Shown here piece after piece: positions 6,324 through 14,180 of a stretch of 48,066 bases of DNA. A model generated the notes under the pieces. It ran no database searches, was not told the DNA's origin, and saw nothing but the letters and a program-made list of their open reading frames with translations. Both the position numbers and the translations under genes were made by a program. Each line of letters begins with the position of its first letter. The first letter of the stretch is position 1. Source of the DNA: a virus; IMG/VR virus record IMGVR_UViG_3300047089_000085, positions 1 to 48,066 of that record; one strand, 5' to 3'.

Positions 6324-9242
6324 CTACCCCCAGATCATGTTCGGAATTCCCGACGAGACCTCGCCGTTTTCTGCGCTGCCCTGATATGCGACCAGGCCAG
6401 CCTGCGCTGGAGTCACGCCGCCGTACGTCTCGCCGATGATGATCGATTCACCGTCAGTCGACAGCGGCGCCCACCCCCCCGTCGTGAGCGTGATTTCCTG
6501 CCCGTCGACGCTGATCGCCGCGATCGTGTCGCTGTACGTGTACGCGGGCGCGCCGTCGTTGTTTTTGGTCGTGATGCGGATGTTGTCGCCGACCGCAAAA
6601 TCGATCCCGTCGAAGACGGTACCGGTCTGCTGCGTGTAATAGTTGTCCATCTTGATCTTGTCGGGCGGCCCCGTCAGATACCCGTCGGTGTAACCGCCGC
6701 TCGTGACCTTCGCGATGAGTCCGACGGGGGCCACGAGGCGGATGCGGGTAGGCGGCTGCCGCGACTGGATCGCGAGCTCGACATTCACGAGACCCGTCTG
6801 AGGCACGATGCTCACGCTGGTCAGGAGCCCATAGATCGAGTCACCGGTCACGATGCCGAACGCGCCCGTGTACGGGTTGTGAATCGAGGCGTCGATCACC
6901 TTGTGGACCGAGCCCGGCGACTGGAAGATGGCGCCCTTCTGCACCGTCCTCTGCATGCGGGTCCACGGGTACTCGTAGAACGCGCCGCGCTTGCTGAGCA
7001 GCTCGTCTATGATCGCGCCGGCCTGCTCGATGTAGTCGAGGCTCTTGTCCTCGATCTTCTGCTCCTTCGCCGAAATGCCGTAAACCGCCATCGGGAAGTA
7101 GTCGTTAACCTTCAGGGTCGGCCCGACAAACTTCTGCTGCGCGGCGTCCCATCCGACAGCGATTGACCACCCGGTCCGCATCGACGACATATCGATCCGG
7201 CTCTGCGTGATATCGGCCGGCGATGCCCGGTTGGACTCGTTGAATTGAAGATTTGAAGCGCCCACTCTCGACGGCATGTGGAGCTGGCGCAAGGTGATCT
7301 TGCCAGCGACCGGATCCCACACGATGAAGAAGCCGAGCTCCTTGCACACGGCGTCGAGGATGTCAGCGAGCTTGGTCTCGCGATCCACCACGATGCGCCG
7401 CCCGCCGATCGAGTCACCGATGCGCCATGAGGACTTGTCCAACAAGGCGCCGAGTCCGAATCCGATCCCTGGTGGATAAAAGTTGAAGTCGTCCGCTGCG
7501 GTAGCGCCGCTGTCGGAGGCGATGAACTGCCCCAAGAGGCGCGCCGACGATGGCGGCTGGATCCAGTTGTCCGGCGCGATGATCACCTGCTCGATATGAG
7601 CGGAGGAGCCTGCCGGGGCGAAGAAGAAGCGGCCGTCTCCGGGCAGCTCGCCCGGACGCTGCGGCCCGAAGACGGCCGCGTCGATCGACACCGTGCCGGA
7701 TGTGTGACCGGTGACGCGAACGATCGCGCCGTTGTCGAGGCGGGCCCACGATGTGTTGCTGCCGTCACCCTGGTCTTCGAAGAAACGCGAGCCCGGCGCA
7801 TCGCGACCGAAGAGCAGGAGATCGACGGGGACGATACCGGTGAAGGCGAACGCGATCCATGGCGCCGGGTTGTCCGCGAGAACGACCTGGTTATAGGCCG
7901 CCGTTGGGTGACCGCCGGCGGTGCTGGCTGGATCGACCGCCCATATCGCATCTTGTGTGTTGCCGAATCCGAGGAACGACAGCAGCGACTGATCGTGCCG
8001 GGCGCCGGTCAATGAGACGTCGCCGAGGAGAAACGCGGTGCCATCGTACCCGTGTCGCACGTAGAAATTCGCGGCCACGTCGCTGTACGGCGTGCCGTAG
8101 GCGCGCGTGAAGCGGACGCGCCGCCCCTCGCCCTCGCCGGTATACGTGTCGCAGCGCAGCGACTTCAGGTCGTCGTTGCCCCACGGTCCCGATGGCGGGG
8201 TCGCGGCAGCGATTGCGGCGTTGATCGCCGAGCACAGCTCCTGAAGCAGGTAGTTGCCGGCTGCCACCTGGATGACGATCTCGGCGCTCAGGAAGTTGGC
8301 CACTTTGTCCTGGTGCCTGATGCCGATCAGAAACGTCTGCAGCGGCGCGTACTGTGGGACCACGATCTGGTCGCCGCGGATCTCGGCGCTCTCGAGCTGC
8401 GGCGCGACGACACCCTGCGACAGGTCGGCGATGACGCTCTCGAGCTCAGCGAGCCACGCGCCGCCTGAATACTCGAACCCCTTGAGGCGGCCGGCGATCA
8501 GGAGCACGCCGTCCGCTTCTGCCGTCGGCGTGCCGTTCGGATCGATGTGGCCGCAGTAGAGCGCGGCGGTGCGGCCGATCATCCCGACGGCGTCGCTCGA
8601 GACCGGAAGGTTGGCGCTCGGCAGCGTCTCGTTGGTGGAGGCGTCTTTTAAGACGCGATAGAGCGCTGGCGGCGGCCAGGTGATGCCGTTCCAGTTGTCG
8701 ACGGCTGGGAATTTCTGGCGCGCGTCGATCGTGAAGGTCTGCACGCCCCCCGAGATCCCGCTCTTGGCGCTGTACGTTATCGCCTCCTGGCCGATGTAGG
8801 CGGTGGACGGCGCGGCAGGGAACGCTGTTGCGCCCCGCACCTCGAACGTGTCTCCGGTCGAGGCGGACGCCAGGAGATCCGCATTCAGGAATCCCCACGT
8901 CACCGCCGAGACGTTGCGCGCGCGCCCGGGCGCGATCAGGCGCCCGAACATCTTGTATGGCCCGGAGCTGTCGTACTGGTCGATGTCGATCAGCCTGAGC
9001 CGGCAGCGCGCGGCGCTGGCGATGCCACCCACGAGGTCGGGTAGCTTCTGCTCGATCGTGTCGGACGGGACGTCCATCCCGCGCTTGCCCGTGTACCCCG
9101 TGGGCAACGTCCAGGCGAAGGATCCGAAGGCCGACGCCGTCGGGTCAACCGTCGCCCAGAAGTAAAACGGCAGGCCGCTGATCTTGAGCCAGTAAAAAGG
9201 CTGCCATCCGATGCGTGAGACCTCGTCTGACGTCGCTCCCAT
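6324..9242 (-). CDS. Large tail tip / host-interaction protein, 972 aa
   Basis: By position (two genes after the tape measure) and size this is the central tail-tip or hub protein that links the tail tube to the fibres, comparable in place to lambda J. The N-terminal part (WQPFYWLKISGLPFYFW) is a tail-hub-like start. A region around residues 610-670 (DRETKLADILDAVCKELGFF then VWDPVAGKITLRQLH) resembles the hub segments in which a helix and a beta pair describe local coordinates. The C-terminal roughly 150 residues are Gly/Thr-rich beta repeats (PAYTYSDTIAAISVDGQEIT). It is fused in no obvious way to a lysin domain. ATG start six bases after the preceding stop. The exact family is not certain. 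Confidence 0.75.
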   Translation of the reverse strand: MGATSDEVSRIGWQPFYWLKISGLPFYFWATVDPTASAFGSFAWTLPTGYTGKRGMDVPSDTIEQKLPDLVGGIASAARCRLRLIDIDQYDSSGPYKMFGRLIAPGRARNVSAVTWGFLNADLLASASTGDTFEVRGATAFPAAPSTAYIGQEAITYSAKSGISGGVQTFTIDARQKFPAVDNWNGITWPPPALYRVLKDASTNETLPSANLPVSSDAVGMIGRTAALYCGHIDPNGTPTAEADGVLLIAGRLKGFEYSGGAWLAELESVIADLSQGVVAPQLESAEIRGDQIVVPQYAPLQTFLIGIRHQDKVANFLSAEIVIQVAAGNYLLQELCSAINAAIAAATPPSGPWGNDDLKSLRCDTYTGEGEGRRVRFTRAYGTPYSDVAANFYVRHGYDGTAFLLGDVSLTGARHDQSLLSFLGFGNTQDAIWAVDPASTAGGHPTAAYNQVVLADNPAPWIAFAFTGIVPVDLLLFGRDAPGSRFFEDQGDGSNTSWARLDNGAIVRVTGHTSGTVSIDAAVFGPQRPGELPGDGRFFFAPAGSSAHIEQVIIAPDNWIQPPSSARLLGQFIASDSGATAADDFNFYPPGIGFGLGALLDKSSWRIGDSIGGRRIVVDRETKLADILDAVCKELGFFIVWDPVAGKITLRQLHMPSRVGASNLQFNESNRASPADITQSRIDMSSMRTGWSIAVGWDAAQQKFVGPTLKVNDYFPMAVYGISAKEQKIEDKSLDYIEQAGAIIDELLSKRGAFYEYPWTRMQRTVQKGAIFQSPGSVHKVIDASIHNPYTGAFGIVTGDSIYGLLTSVSIVPQTGLVNVELAIQSRQPPTRIRLVAPVGLIAKVTSGGYTDGYLTGPPDKIKMDNYYTQQTGTVFDGIDFAVGDNIRITTKNNDGAPAYTYSDTIAAISVDGQEITLTTGGWAPLSTDGESIIIGETYGGVTPAQAGLVAYQGSAENGEVSSGIPNMIWG

Positions 9243-9248
9243 GGCGCC

Positions 9249-10151
9249 CTACTGCGGCGTCTCGCCGGTCTCGGTGAGGTTGAAGCCGAGTGCCACGTTC
9301 CAGAGGTAGAGGTTCGCCGGCGTCAATTGCGCCGCGGGGAACGTCTTGCACAACGCGTCGTTGGGGTAATATTCAACGTAGTTGTACGGCGACGCTGACC
9401 CCTTCGACGGGGCGGAGGTGTTCACGCCGACGGCGTTGTCCCGGTCGCGCCACATGAGGACGCGATTCCCCAACGCGGGGCCGTAGCGCCACCACGTCTC
9501 CAGATCGGCGTTCGTGTGCCCCACCTGCGGACGGATGCGCCAGTAAGGCGACACACCGGTGAACTGATACTCGGCCGGCGTGTTGAATCCATTGTGCGTG
9601 AAGCTCATCGAGTTGTCCGACGACTGCTGGGCCGTGGTGTTCGCGTTCGGCACGCCGACGTTGATCGACGGGTCGAAGAGCGTCGGGCCCGTGCCGTGGA
9701 TCGGCACCTCGGGCGACCACCAGAAGCGCGGCAGAACGTCGACTGTGCCGACCGTCGACGCGGGCACCGTGAGCGTGCCGGCGTTGGTGATGCCGAGCAC
9801 CGTGCGGAACGTCGGCGAATTTGCGGCGGCGCTGTCGAGAAAGTTGAGCACGAGGGCGGACGTGCTGCTGTGACTGAAACGGACGATGTAGTCCGAACCG
9901 AGGTAGACCTGCCACGTCGTCGAGGCGTTGCCGCTGATCGTCTGGATGCTGGTGTTGAGCGCGGTCTTCACGGCCGAAAGAAACGACTGCCCATTCGACG
10001 ACGCCGAGACGCCGCTGATTCCGTAGTAGTAACGCGTCTGCGAGAGCGCCTCGACCGTGCCGGTGCTGCCGCCACTGACGTCAGCGCGCACCGAATAGAC
10101 CGATGCGTCGGCCTGGAGCATCGACACGAACGCTGGAATCGGGGTCGCCAA
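9249..10151 (-). CDS. Tail protein behind the tape measure, 300 aa
   Basis: Probably the distal tail or a tail-tip-associated protein, because it is the first gene after the tape measure. The first roughly 150 residues are a Ser/Thr/Gly-rich beta structure; the second half holds aromatic patches (RFWWSPEVPIHGTG; SPYWRIRPQVG; TWWRYGPALGNRVLMW) that could bind sugar or protein. No membrane segment. The start is TTG at 10151, one base after the TAA of the tape measure gene, so it depends on coupling. The family is not recognised. Confidence 0.7.
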   Translation of the reverse strand: MATPIPAFVSMLQADASVYSVRADVSGGSTGTVEALSQTRYYYGISGVSASSNGQSFLSAVKTALNTSIQTISGNASTTWQVYLGSDYIVRFSHSSTSALVLNFLDSAAANSPTFRTVLGITNAGTLTVPASTVGTVDVLPRFWWSPEVPIHGTGPTLFDPSINVGVPNANTTAQQSSDNSMSFTHNGFNTPAEYQFTGVSPYWRIRPQVGHTNADLETWWRYGPALGNRVLMWRDRDNAVGVNTSAPSKGSASPYNYVEYYPNDALCKTFPAAQLTPANLYLWNVALGFNLTETGETPQ

Positions 10152-10152
10152 T

Positions 10153-12201
10153 TTAGTGCCCCATCGGAATCATGCCGGTCTTGCTGTAATCGGCGTTGAG
10201 AGCTTCGCGCACGCGTCGACCGGCTTCGGCCTCGCCGCCTGGAAGGATCGTCTGGTTGATGACGATGCTCTGCGGCTGGCCGTTGTTGTTCGCTGGCGTT
10301 CCGATCGTGCTCGACGGGATGCCCGAGCCGCGGTTGACTGCCGGCGACGAGGTCGACGGGCGCCCAGCGTTCCCGCCCGCGCCCCCCGTGCCGACCGCGC
10401 GCGCGCCGAGGCCGGCGGCGACCGCAGCGCCTTCCCAGAGCCCGGCCGCCTCGAACGCGAGGGCTGCCTGCGGAACGTCGCCGTAGACGAGGAACCCGGC
10501 GCCCTCGGCAGCGAATTCGAGCGCGCGGATCTGATACTTGGTGCCGAGCGCCATCAGTTGGTCGTGCACGATTCGCTTGAGGCTCTCGGACTGTGCACCA
10601 CCGATAGCGGCCTCGATGCTCGCGCCGGCCGCATGAGCCATCTCCTGACTGGCTTGGCTGATGTCGGCCATGAGCTGCAGCGCGACGTCGCTCGTGCCCT
10701 TGACCTTCTGGATGAAGTCCTCGCTGGGGTCGCCGTGCTCGTCGGTGGACTCGCCGAACATCAGCTTACTGAGAAGGCCGCCCTTCTTGATGCCGGCGGC
10801 CGACAATCGGCTGTCCTGCTTGGCGAGCATCTCCTTCTGGATCTTCTCGTAGTCGGCGATCAGCTTCTGCGCACCGCCTTCGCCGGTGTCCTTGTCCATC
10901 AGGTAGCCGGTCATGTCGCCGCCGATGGGACCACCTTGCGAGGCGTAGCCCGAGCCAGACGCACCCTTCAGGATGTTGTCGAGAAACACGCGGTCACGGC
11001 GTGCCTTCTCGGCGGCGGCTTCGCCTGCCTTGTCACGCTTCGGCCCGCCCGCCATCGCGCCGCGTCCCTCGAGCCCCGTTCGGATCTGTCCCGGCAGGCC
11101 CACGTCCTGGCCGCCTTCGTTCAGGTCGGCGCCCGCGGCCTCGAGCGCCGCGTCGGCTGCTGCTCCACGTTCTTGCGCTGCCGCTGCTCGCTGCGCGTCG
11201 ATCCGCTTGGCCAACTCGAGCGAGTCCTCCTCGTGCAGCTTAAATCGACCGAGCGCAGCGACGCCGCGATTGATCATGTTCACGATCTCGTTCCACTCGC
11301 GGAGGAACTCCTGAGCGAACGTAATCGACTCGTCGCCAAGCTCCTTTTGCTTGTCCTTCATCTTCGTGAGCGCGGCGATCTGGAGCGCGTGAAGCTTGTC
11401 CTCTTGCGTGAGCTGGTCGACGTTCACGCCGATCGACTTGGCATATTCCTCGTTGGCCTTCGTGGCATCCACGACCACGCCAGCCTTTGCGAGTAGACGC
11501 GCCCGCCCGGTAGCGAGGCCGTCGATCAGCTTGTCGAGCGCCGTCTTGACGTCGGTTCCGGTCACCTCGGCGAAGTGCTGGGCCGTGGCGGCCAGCGCCG
11601 CGAATTCCTTGTCCGTGAGGTTCAGGTCTTTTTCGGCCGCGCGGTTCCGCTCCTGGATGAGCGTCAGTTCAGTGACCTGTCCATGCATCGCCGCGCTCGC
11701 CTCGGCGACGGAACCTTTGAGCGAGCCGTAGGCCATCGAGACGCTGTTGACGTACTCGGCGGCATCGTGAAGCTTTTCGATTCCTCCGATGATGGACTCG
11801 AAACCAGCCTTTACGCCTTCGGCAGCCTCCGCCAAGTGCGCGATATTCGCGAGCGTGACGTTGTAGTGCTCCTTTTCAGCCGCGGCGGCTTCCTTCGCCG
11901 CGCGTTGGGCCTCTTTGATCTGGGCGTTGGCGAGCTTGGTGGCCGCGGCCTCCTGCTCGTCCATCAGCCCCTGGATGACCTTGCCCTTGCGGATCTCCTC
12001 GTCGATCCGCTGCTGCGAGTATTTGATGTCACTCGCGAGCAAGAGCTTGCTCTGTTGCTCGTGGAGCTCGAGCAGCTTGGCGTTGACGCCATCCATCGCA
12101 CCGGCGAACTTGTTCCCGGCGTCATTCGCGATCGATTCGGCCTGCCCGGGGTCGAGACCCTTGAGCAGCAGGCGAAGCAGTAGATCGTCGTCGTTGGCCA
12201 T
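10153..12201 (-). CDS. Tape measure protein, 682 aa
   Basis: Sets tail length and occupies the tail lumen. Residues about 25-115 form long coiled coil (many Lys/Glu/Gln/Ala heptads, LHEQQSKLLLA). Residues about 130-300 match the usual tape-measure domain (TELTLIQERNRAAEKDLNLT, then TALDKLIDGLATGRARLLAK, AGVVVDATKANEEYAKSIG). The last roughly 120 residues have Ala/Gly-rich hydrophobic stretches (EAAGLWEGAAVAAGLGARAV) that may enter the host membrane. At about 1.5 angstrom per residue a tail near 100 nm is expected, which is siphovirus-like. Its ATG overlaps the stop of the preceding gene. Confidence 0.9.
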   Translation of the reverse strand: MANDDDLLLRLLLKGLDPGQAESIANDAGNKFAGAMDGVNAKLLELHEQQSKLLLASDIKYSQQRIDEEIRKGKVIQGLMDEQEAAATKLANAQIKEAQRAAKEAAAAEKEHYNVTLANIAHLAEAAEGVKAGFESIIGGIEKLHDAAEYVNSVSMAYGSLKGSVAEASAAMHGQVTELTLIQERNRAAEKDLNLTDKEFAALAATAQHFAEVTGTDVKTALDKLIDGLATGRARLLAKAGVVVDATKANEEYAKSIGVNVDQLTQEDKLHALQIAALTKMKDKQKELGDESITFAQEFLREWNEIVNMINRGVAALGRFKLHEEDSLELAKRIDAQRAAAAQERGAAADAALEAAGADLNEGGQDVGLPGQIRTGLEGRGAMAGGPKRDKAGEAAAEKARRDRVFLDNILKGASGSGYASQGGPIGGDMTGYLMDKDTGEGGAQKLIADYEKIQKEMLAKQDSRLSAAGIKKGGLLSKLMFGESTDEHGDPSEDFIQKVKGTSDVALQLMADISQASQEMAHAAGASIEAAIGGAQSESLKRIVHDQLMALGTKYQIRALEFAAEGAGFLVYGDVPQAALAFEAAGLWEGAAVAAGLGARAVGTGGAGGNAGRPSTSSPAVNRGSGIPSSTIGTPANNNGQPQSIVINQTILPGGEAEAGRRVREALNADYSKTGMIPMGH

Positions 12202-12674
12202 CAGCGCACGTCGACCCTGACGCCCATGCTGTTGCGCAGCTCGCCAGTCGCTTCGAGGATCGGCTTATCGCCGAACTTCTTCCGCTTCGCCTTGGCGTAT
12301 TCCTCGGTCAGCTCGCGAAAGGTGCTGCCGCCGGGGTTCCGTTGCGCCTCGAAGTGCGACTCGATACCAGTCACCATGAGCCGCCCGATCGCGTTGAGGT
12401 CATCGCGCGTGAGCCCGCCATCCCGCTGCATCGCCTCGTGCACACGGTCCCGGATGACGGCGCGCGTGTCGGGGTCGAAGTAAAACGGGTTGCGGGCGTG
12501 CGCCTTCTGGACGGCGGCGATCATGGCGTTCTTCGAGCCGCCGCGGCTGCCACCGGCGACCACGTCCACGGTTGCCTCGCGGAAGGTCGCCAGCCGGCGC
12601 TGAATCGCGTTGCGGATGGCCTCAGCGATGCCCTCCGTCTGCATCTGGAAGAGGGGAACGAACGGGCTACCCAC
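12201..12674 (-). CDS. Tail completion / virion morphogenesis-like protein, 157 aa
   Basis: The C-terminal half (STFRELTEEYAKAKRKKFG, then ILEATGELRNSMGVRVDV) matches the shape of Mu gpG / HK97 gp10-type virion morphogenesis proteins: a Tyr-Ala-Lys-Lys helix followed by 'L-x-A-T-G-x-L-R-x-S'. These help complete the tail or join it to the head. The start is GTG at 12674 with AGGGGGG upstream, overlapping the end of the frameshift product gene by eight bases. Its place between the chaperones and the tape measure is unusual; such genes normally sit near the tail terminator. Confidence 0.65.
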   Translation of the reverse strand: MGSPFVPLFQMQTEGIAEAIRNAIQRRLATFREATVDVVAGGSRGGSKNAMIAAVQKAHARNPFYFDPDTRAVIRDRVHEAMQRDGGLTRDDLNAIGRLMVTGIESHFEAQRNPGGSTFRELTEEYAKAKRKKFGDKPILEATGELRNSMGVRVDVR

Positions 12675-13616
12675 GGCCCCCCTCTTTCTTGCGGGCGAAG
12701 GCGCGCGCGGCGTCCCGCTCGATTTGGTAGAGCTGCGACAGGGAGGCTCGCTTCGGGGTGAGGTCCCGGTAGCGGATGGCCCCGGCTTCGAGCTCGGCGA
12801 CGTCGGCCGAGACCAGCGCGATCGGGTGACGTCCGTCGACGAGGTGATCCGCTGGGAGGTCCATGGACATGGTGCGCAGGTAGTACTGAGGGCACTCGTG
12901 GAACTCGTAGTCGCTGCCCGGGATGGGGACGGTGCAGCCCTCTGGCAGGGTCGTTGCCACGTCGGGGCACGCGACGCTGCGCTGATAGTTGGGCGGCATG
13001 ATTTCGGCGCAGCCTACGCAGCCTCCGCGGCCGGCGCGCTTGTGGTAGTCGCTGTCGGGGACGCCGTAGGCGTCACGGATGGCGTCTCCGTGGGCCGCGG
13101 CGATGATGCTTTTTTTTCCGGCTCCGTCGCCTTCGACGCCAGCCACACGTGGTAACCGTACGTCGAGATCATCGATCCGAAGCGCTTGTCGACGGCCCGG
13201 GTGAACCAGTCGGCGAGCATGATGAACGCCCCGACCTTGACCCGCCGGCGGTGAACGGCCCCGCTGGCGTCCGTGACCTCGGGGGGCTCGTCCGGGAAGT
13301 CGACGCTGAGGGCGAACGCCGCCGCCGCCGCCATGAGGGCGCCAGAGACACCTGCGGCGCTGAGGCTCTGCCCATCGACATAGGCAGCCTCCATGGTCGA
13401 AAGGCCACGGAAGGTGATGCGGCTGGGCTTCGTGCCCGGGCGCGCGTAGTCGCGCACGTGGGAGGCGTCCAGGTCGACACGCCAGGCCTCCAGCGCAGCC
13501 GCAGGGACGCGGTGGTTGCCCGTGGAACCATCCGGAGCCAGGTCGTAGAAGCAGGCCTCCCAGGGCCAGCAGGACTCCCGCTCGTCGTTTGGTTCCCAGC
13601 CGAAGGCAAAGCCCAT
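12667..13616 (-). CDS. Tail assembly chaperone, frameshifted long form (GT-like), about 316 aa
   Basis: Translation of the G-like frame reaches the slip site A-AAA-AAA at 13116-13110; a -1 shift there continues in a second open frame down to the stop at 12667. The joined protein is 169 residues of the G part plus 147 residues (KK then SIIAAAHGDAIRDAYG...). The shifted part is protein-like: GGCVGC cysteine pair, YYLRTMSMDLPADHLVDG, and a helical basic end. The second frame has no good start of its own: the first ATG at 12999 lacks a ribosome site and would discard conserved-looking sequence upstream. In lambda, GT binds the tape measure and recruits tail tube protein; the same role is inferred. 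Confidence 0.75.
13014..13616 (-). CDS. Tail assembly chaperone, short form (G-like), 200 aa
   Basis: Two genes ahead of the tape measure, where tail assembly chaperones lie. The body (MGFAFGWEPNDERESCWPWE at the start; ADWFTRAVDKRFGSMISTYG near residue 145) is a compact mixed fold. Past residue 169 the zero frame gives only a low-complexity Pro/Thr/Ser/Ala tail (PTETPSVTPTASPTATTTSA), as expected for the unshifted product behind a slip site. ATG start at 13616 overlaps the TGA of the preceding gene. The G-like name is inferred from position plus the frameshift signal, not from sequence similarity. Confidence 0.75.
   Translation of the reverse strand: MGFAFGWEPNDERESCWPWEACFYDLAPDGSTGNHRVPAAALEAWRVDLDASHVRDYARPGTKPSRITFRGLSTMEAAYVDGQSLSAAGVSGALMAAAAAFALSVDFPDEPPEVTDASGAVHRRRVKVGAFIMLADWFTRAVDKRFGSMISTYGYHVWLASKATEPEKKASSPRPTETPSVTPTASPTATTTSAPAAEAA
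13110..13116 (-). promoter_or_regulatory. Programmed -1 ribosomal frameshift site
   Basis: The minus strand reads GAA AAA AAA GCA in the zero frame. This is the ideal slippery heptamer A AAA AAA (within A8, positions 13117-13110). The two open frames differ by exactly -1. GC-rich sequence follows downstream and could form a stimulating RNA structure. An 8-base homopolymer could also be a sequencing error, but place and direction match the classical tail-chaperone shift. Confidence 0.75.
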
Positions 13617-13822
13617 CAGGCGCCGTCCTCTTCGTCGTCCTGGACGCGCGCGGCGGCCAGCGTTGCCAGGGGGATGGGGGGCGCGGCGCCGAATGACAGG
13701 CCAACACCGCACGAGCAGTGTAGGTGGATGTATCCCGGCGGCCCGGCGGCCTGCTCCTGGCTGTGGGCGGCGTGATCGGGCGCGCCGGTCGCTACCAGGA
13801 CCGCGATGTCCTCCGGTGACAT
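13616..13822 (-). CDS. Small CxC-motif protein, 68 aa
   Basis: Not recognised. A short protein with His and Cys clustered as GYIHLHCSCGVGLSFG (about residues 30-45), which might bind a metal, and an acidic end. It resembles the C-terminal part of the next upstream gene product (SPEDIAVLVATGAPDHAAH against SPREASVIASLRNAHPAHV, and CSCG against CKCG), so the two may be an old tandem duplication. ATG start after TAG-CC; its stop overlaps the ATG of the chaperone gene. Lies between the tail tube and the chaperones. Confidence 0.7.
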   Translation of the reverse strand: MSPEDIAVLVATGAPDHAAHSQEQAAGPPGYIHLHCSCGVGLSFGAAPPIPLATLAAARVQDDEEDGA

Positions 13823-13824
13823 GG

Positions 13825-14178
13825 CTATCGGGCCTCCCCGGGCTGCGCGTCCCGAAACCTCACGTAGAGCACGTCGCCGCACTTGCAGTTGATGACGGCG
13901 CGGTGGCCGAGGTCGAGGGCGACGCTCCCGCCGCCGTGAGTCACGTGCGCCGGATGGGCGTTGCGCAAGCTCGCGATGACCGAGGCCTCCCGCGGGCTGA
14001 CGGCCCCGTTGGGCGCCACGGCGGCCGGCGCTGGCTCTTGTGGCTTCGCGGTCGCCGTGGGCGCGGTATCCGCCGCCACCGGGGTCACCGCCTCGGGCGT
14101 CGCCTCGGGCACCGGGGGCGTCGGTACCTCGAGGACCACCGTCGTCTCCTCCGAGGCGTCGATCTTGCGTCGGGCCAT
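13825..14178 (-). CDS. Pro/Ala-rich protein with C-terminal CxC motif, 117 aa
   Basis: Not recognised. Residues about 15-60 are a low-complexity Pro/Ala/Thr/Val linker. The C-terminal half carries SPREASVIASLRNAHPAHV and then INCKCGDVLYVRF, a small fold with a C-x-C-G pair like that in the following 68 aa protein. ATG start right after TAG-CC at the end of the tail tube gene. Because it directly follows the tube gene it may be an accessory tail protein, but this rests on position alone. Confidence 0.7.
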   Translation of the reverse strand: MARRKIDASEETTVVLEVPTPPVPEATPEAVTPVAADTAPTATAKPQEPAPAAVAPNGAVSPREASVIASLRNAHPAHVTHGGGSVALDLGHRAVINCKCGDVLYVRFRDAQPGEAR

Positions 14179-14180
14179 GG

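Noticed and set aside
12667-12999. A separate 110 aa gene starting at ATG 12999
   Set aside because: There is no ribosome site and the frame is protein-like well upstream of this ATG, back to the slip site, so a frameshift product explains it better.
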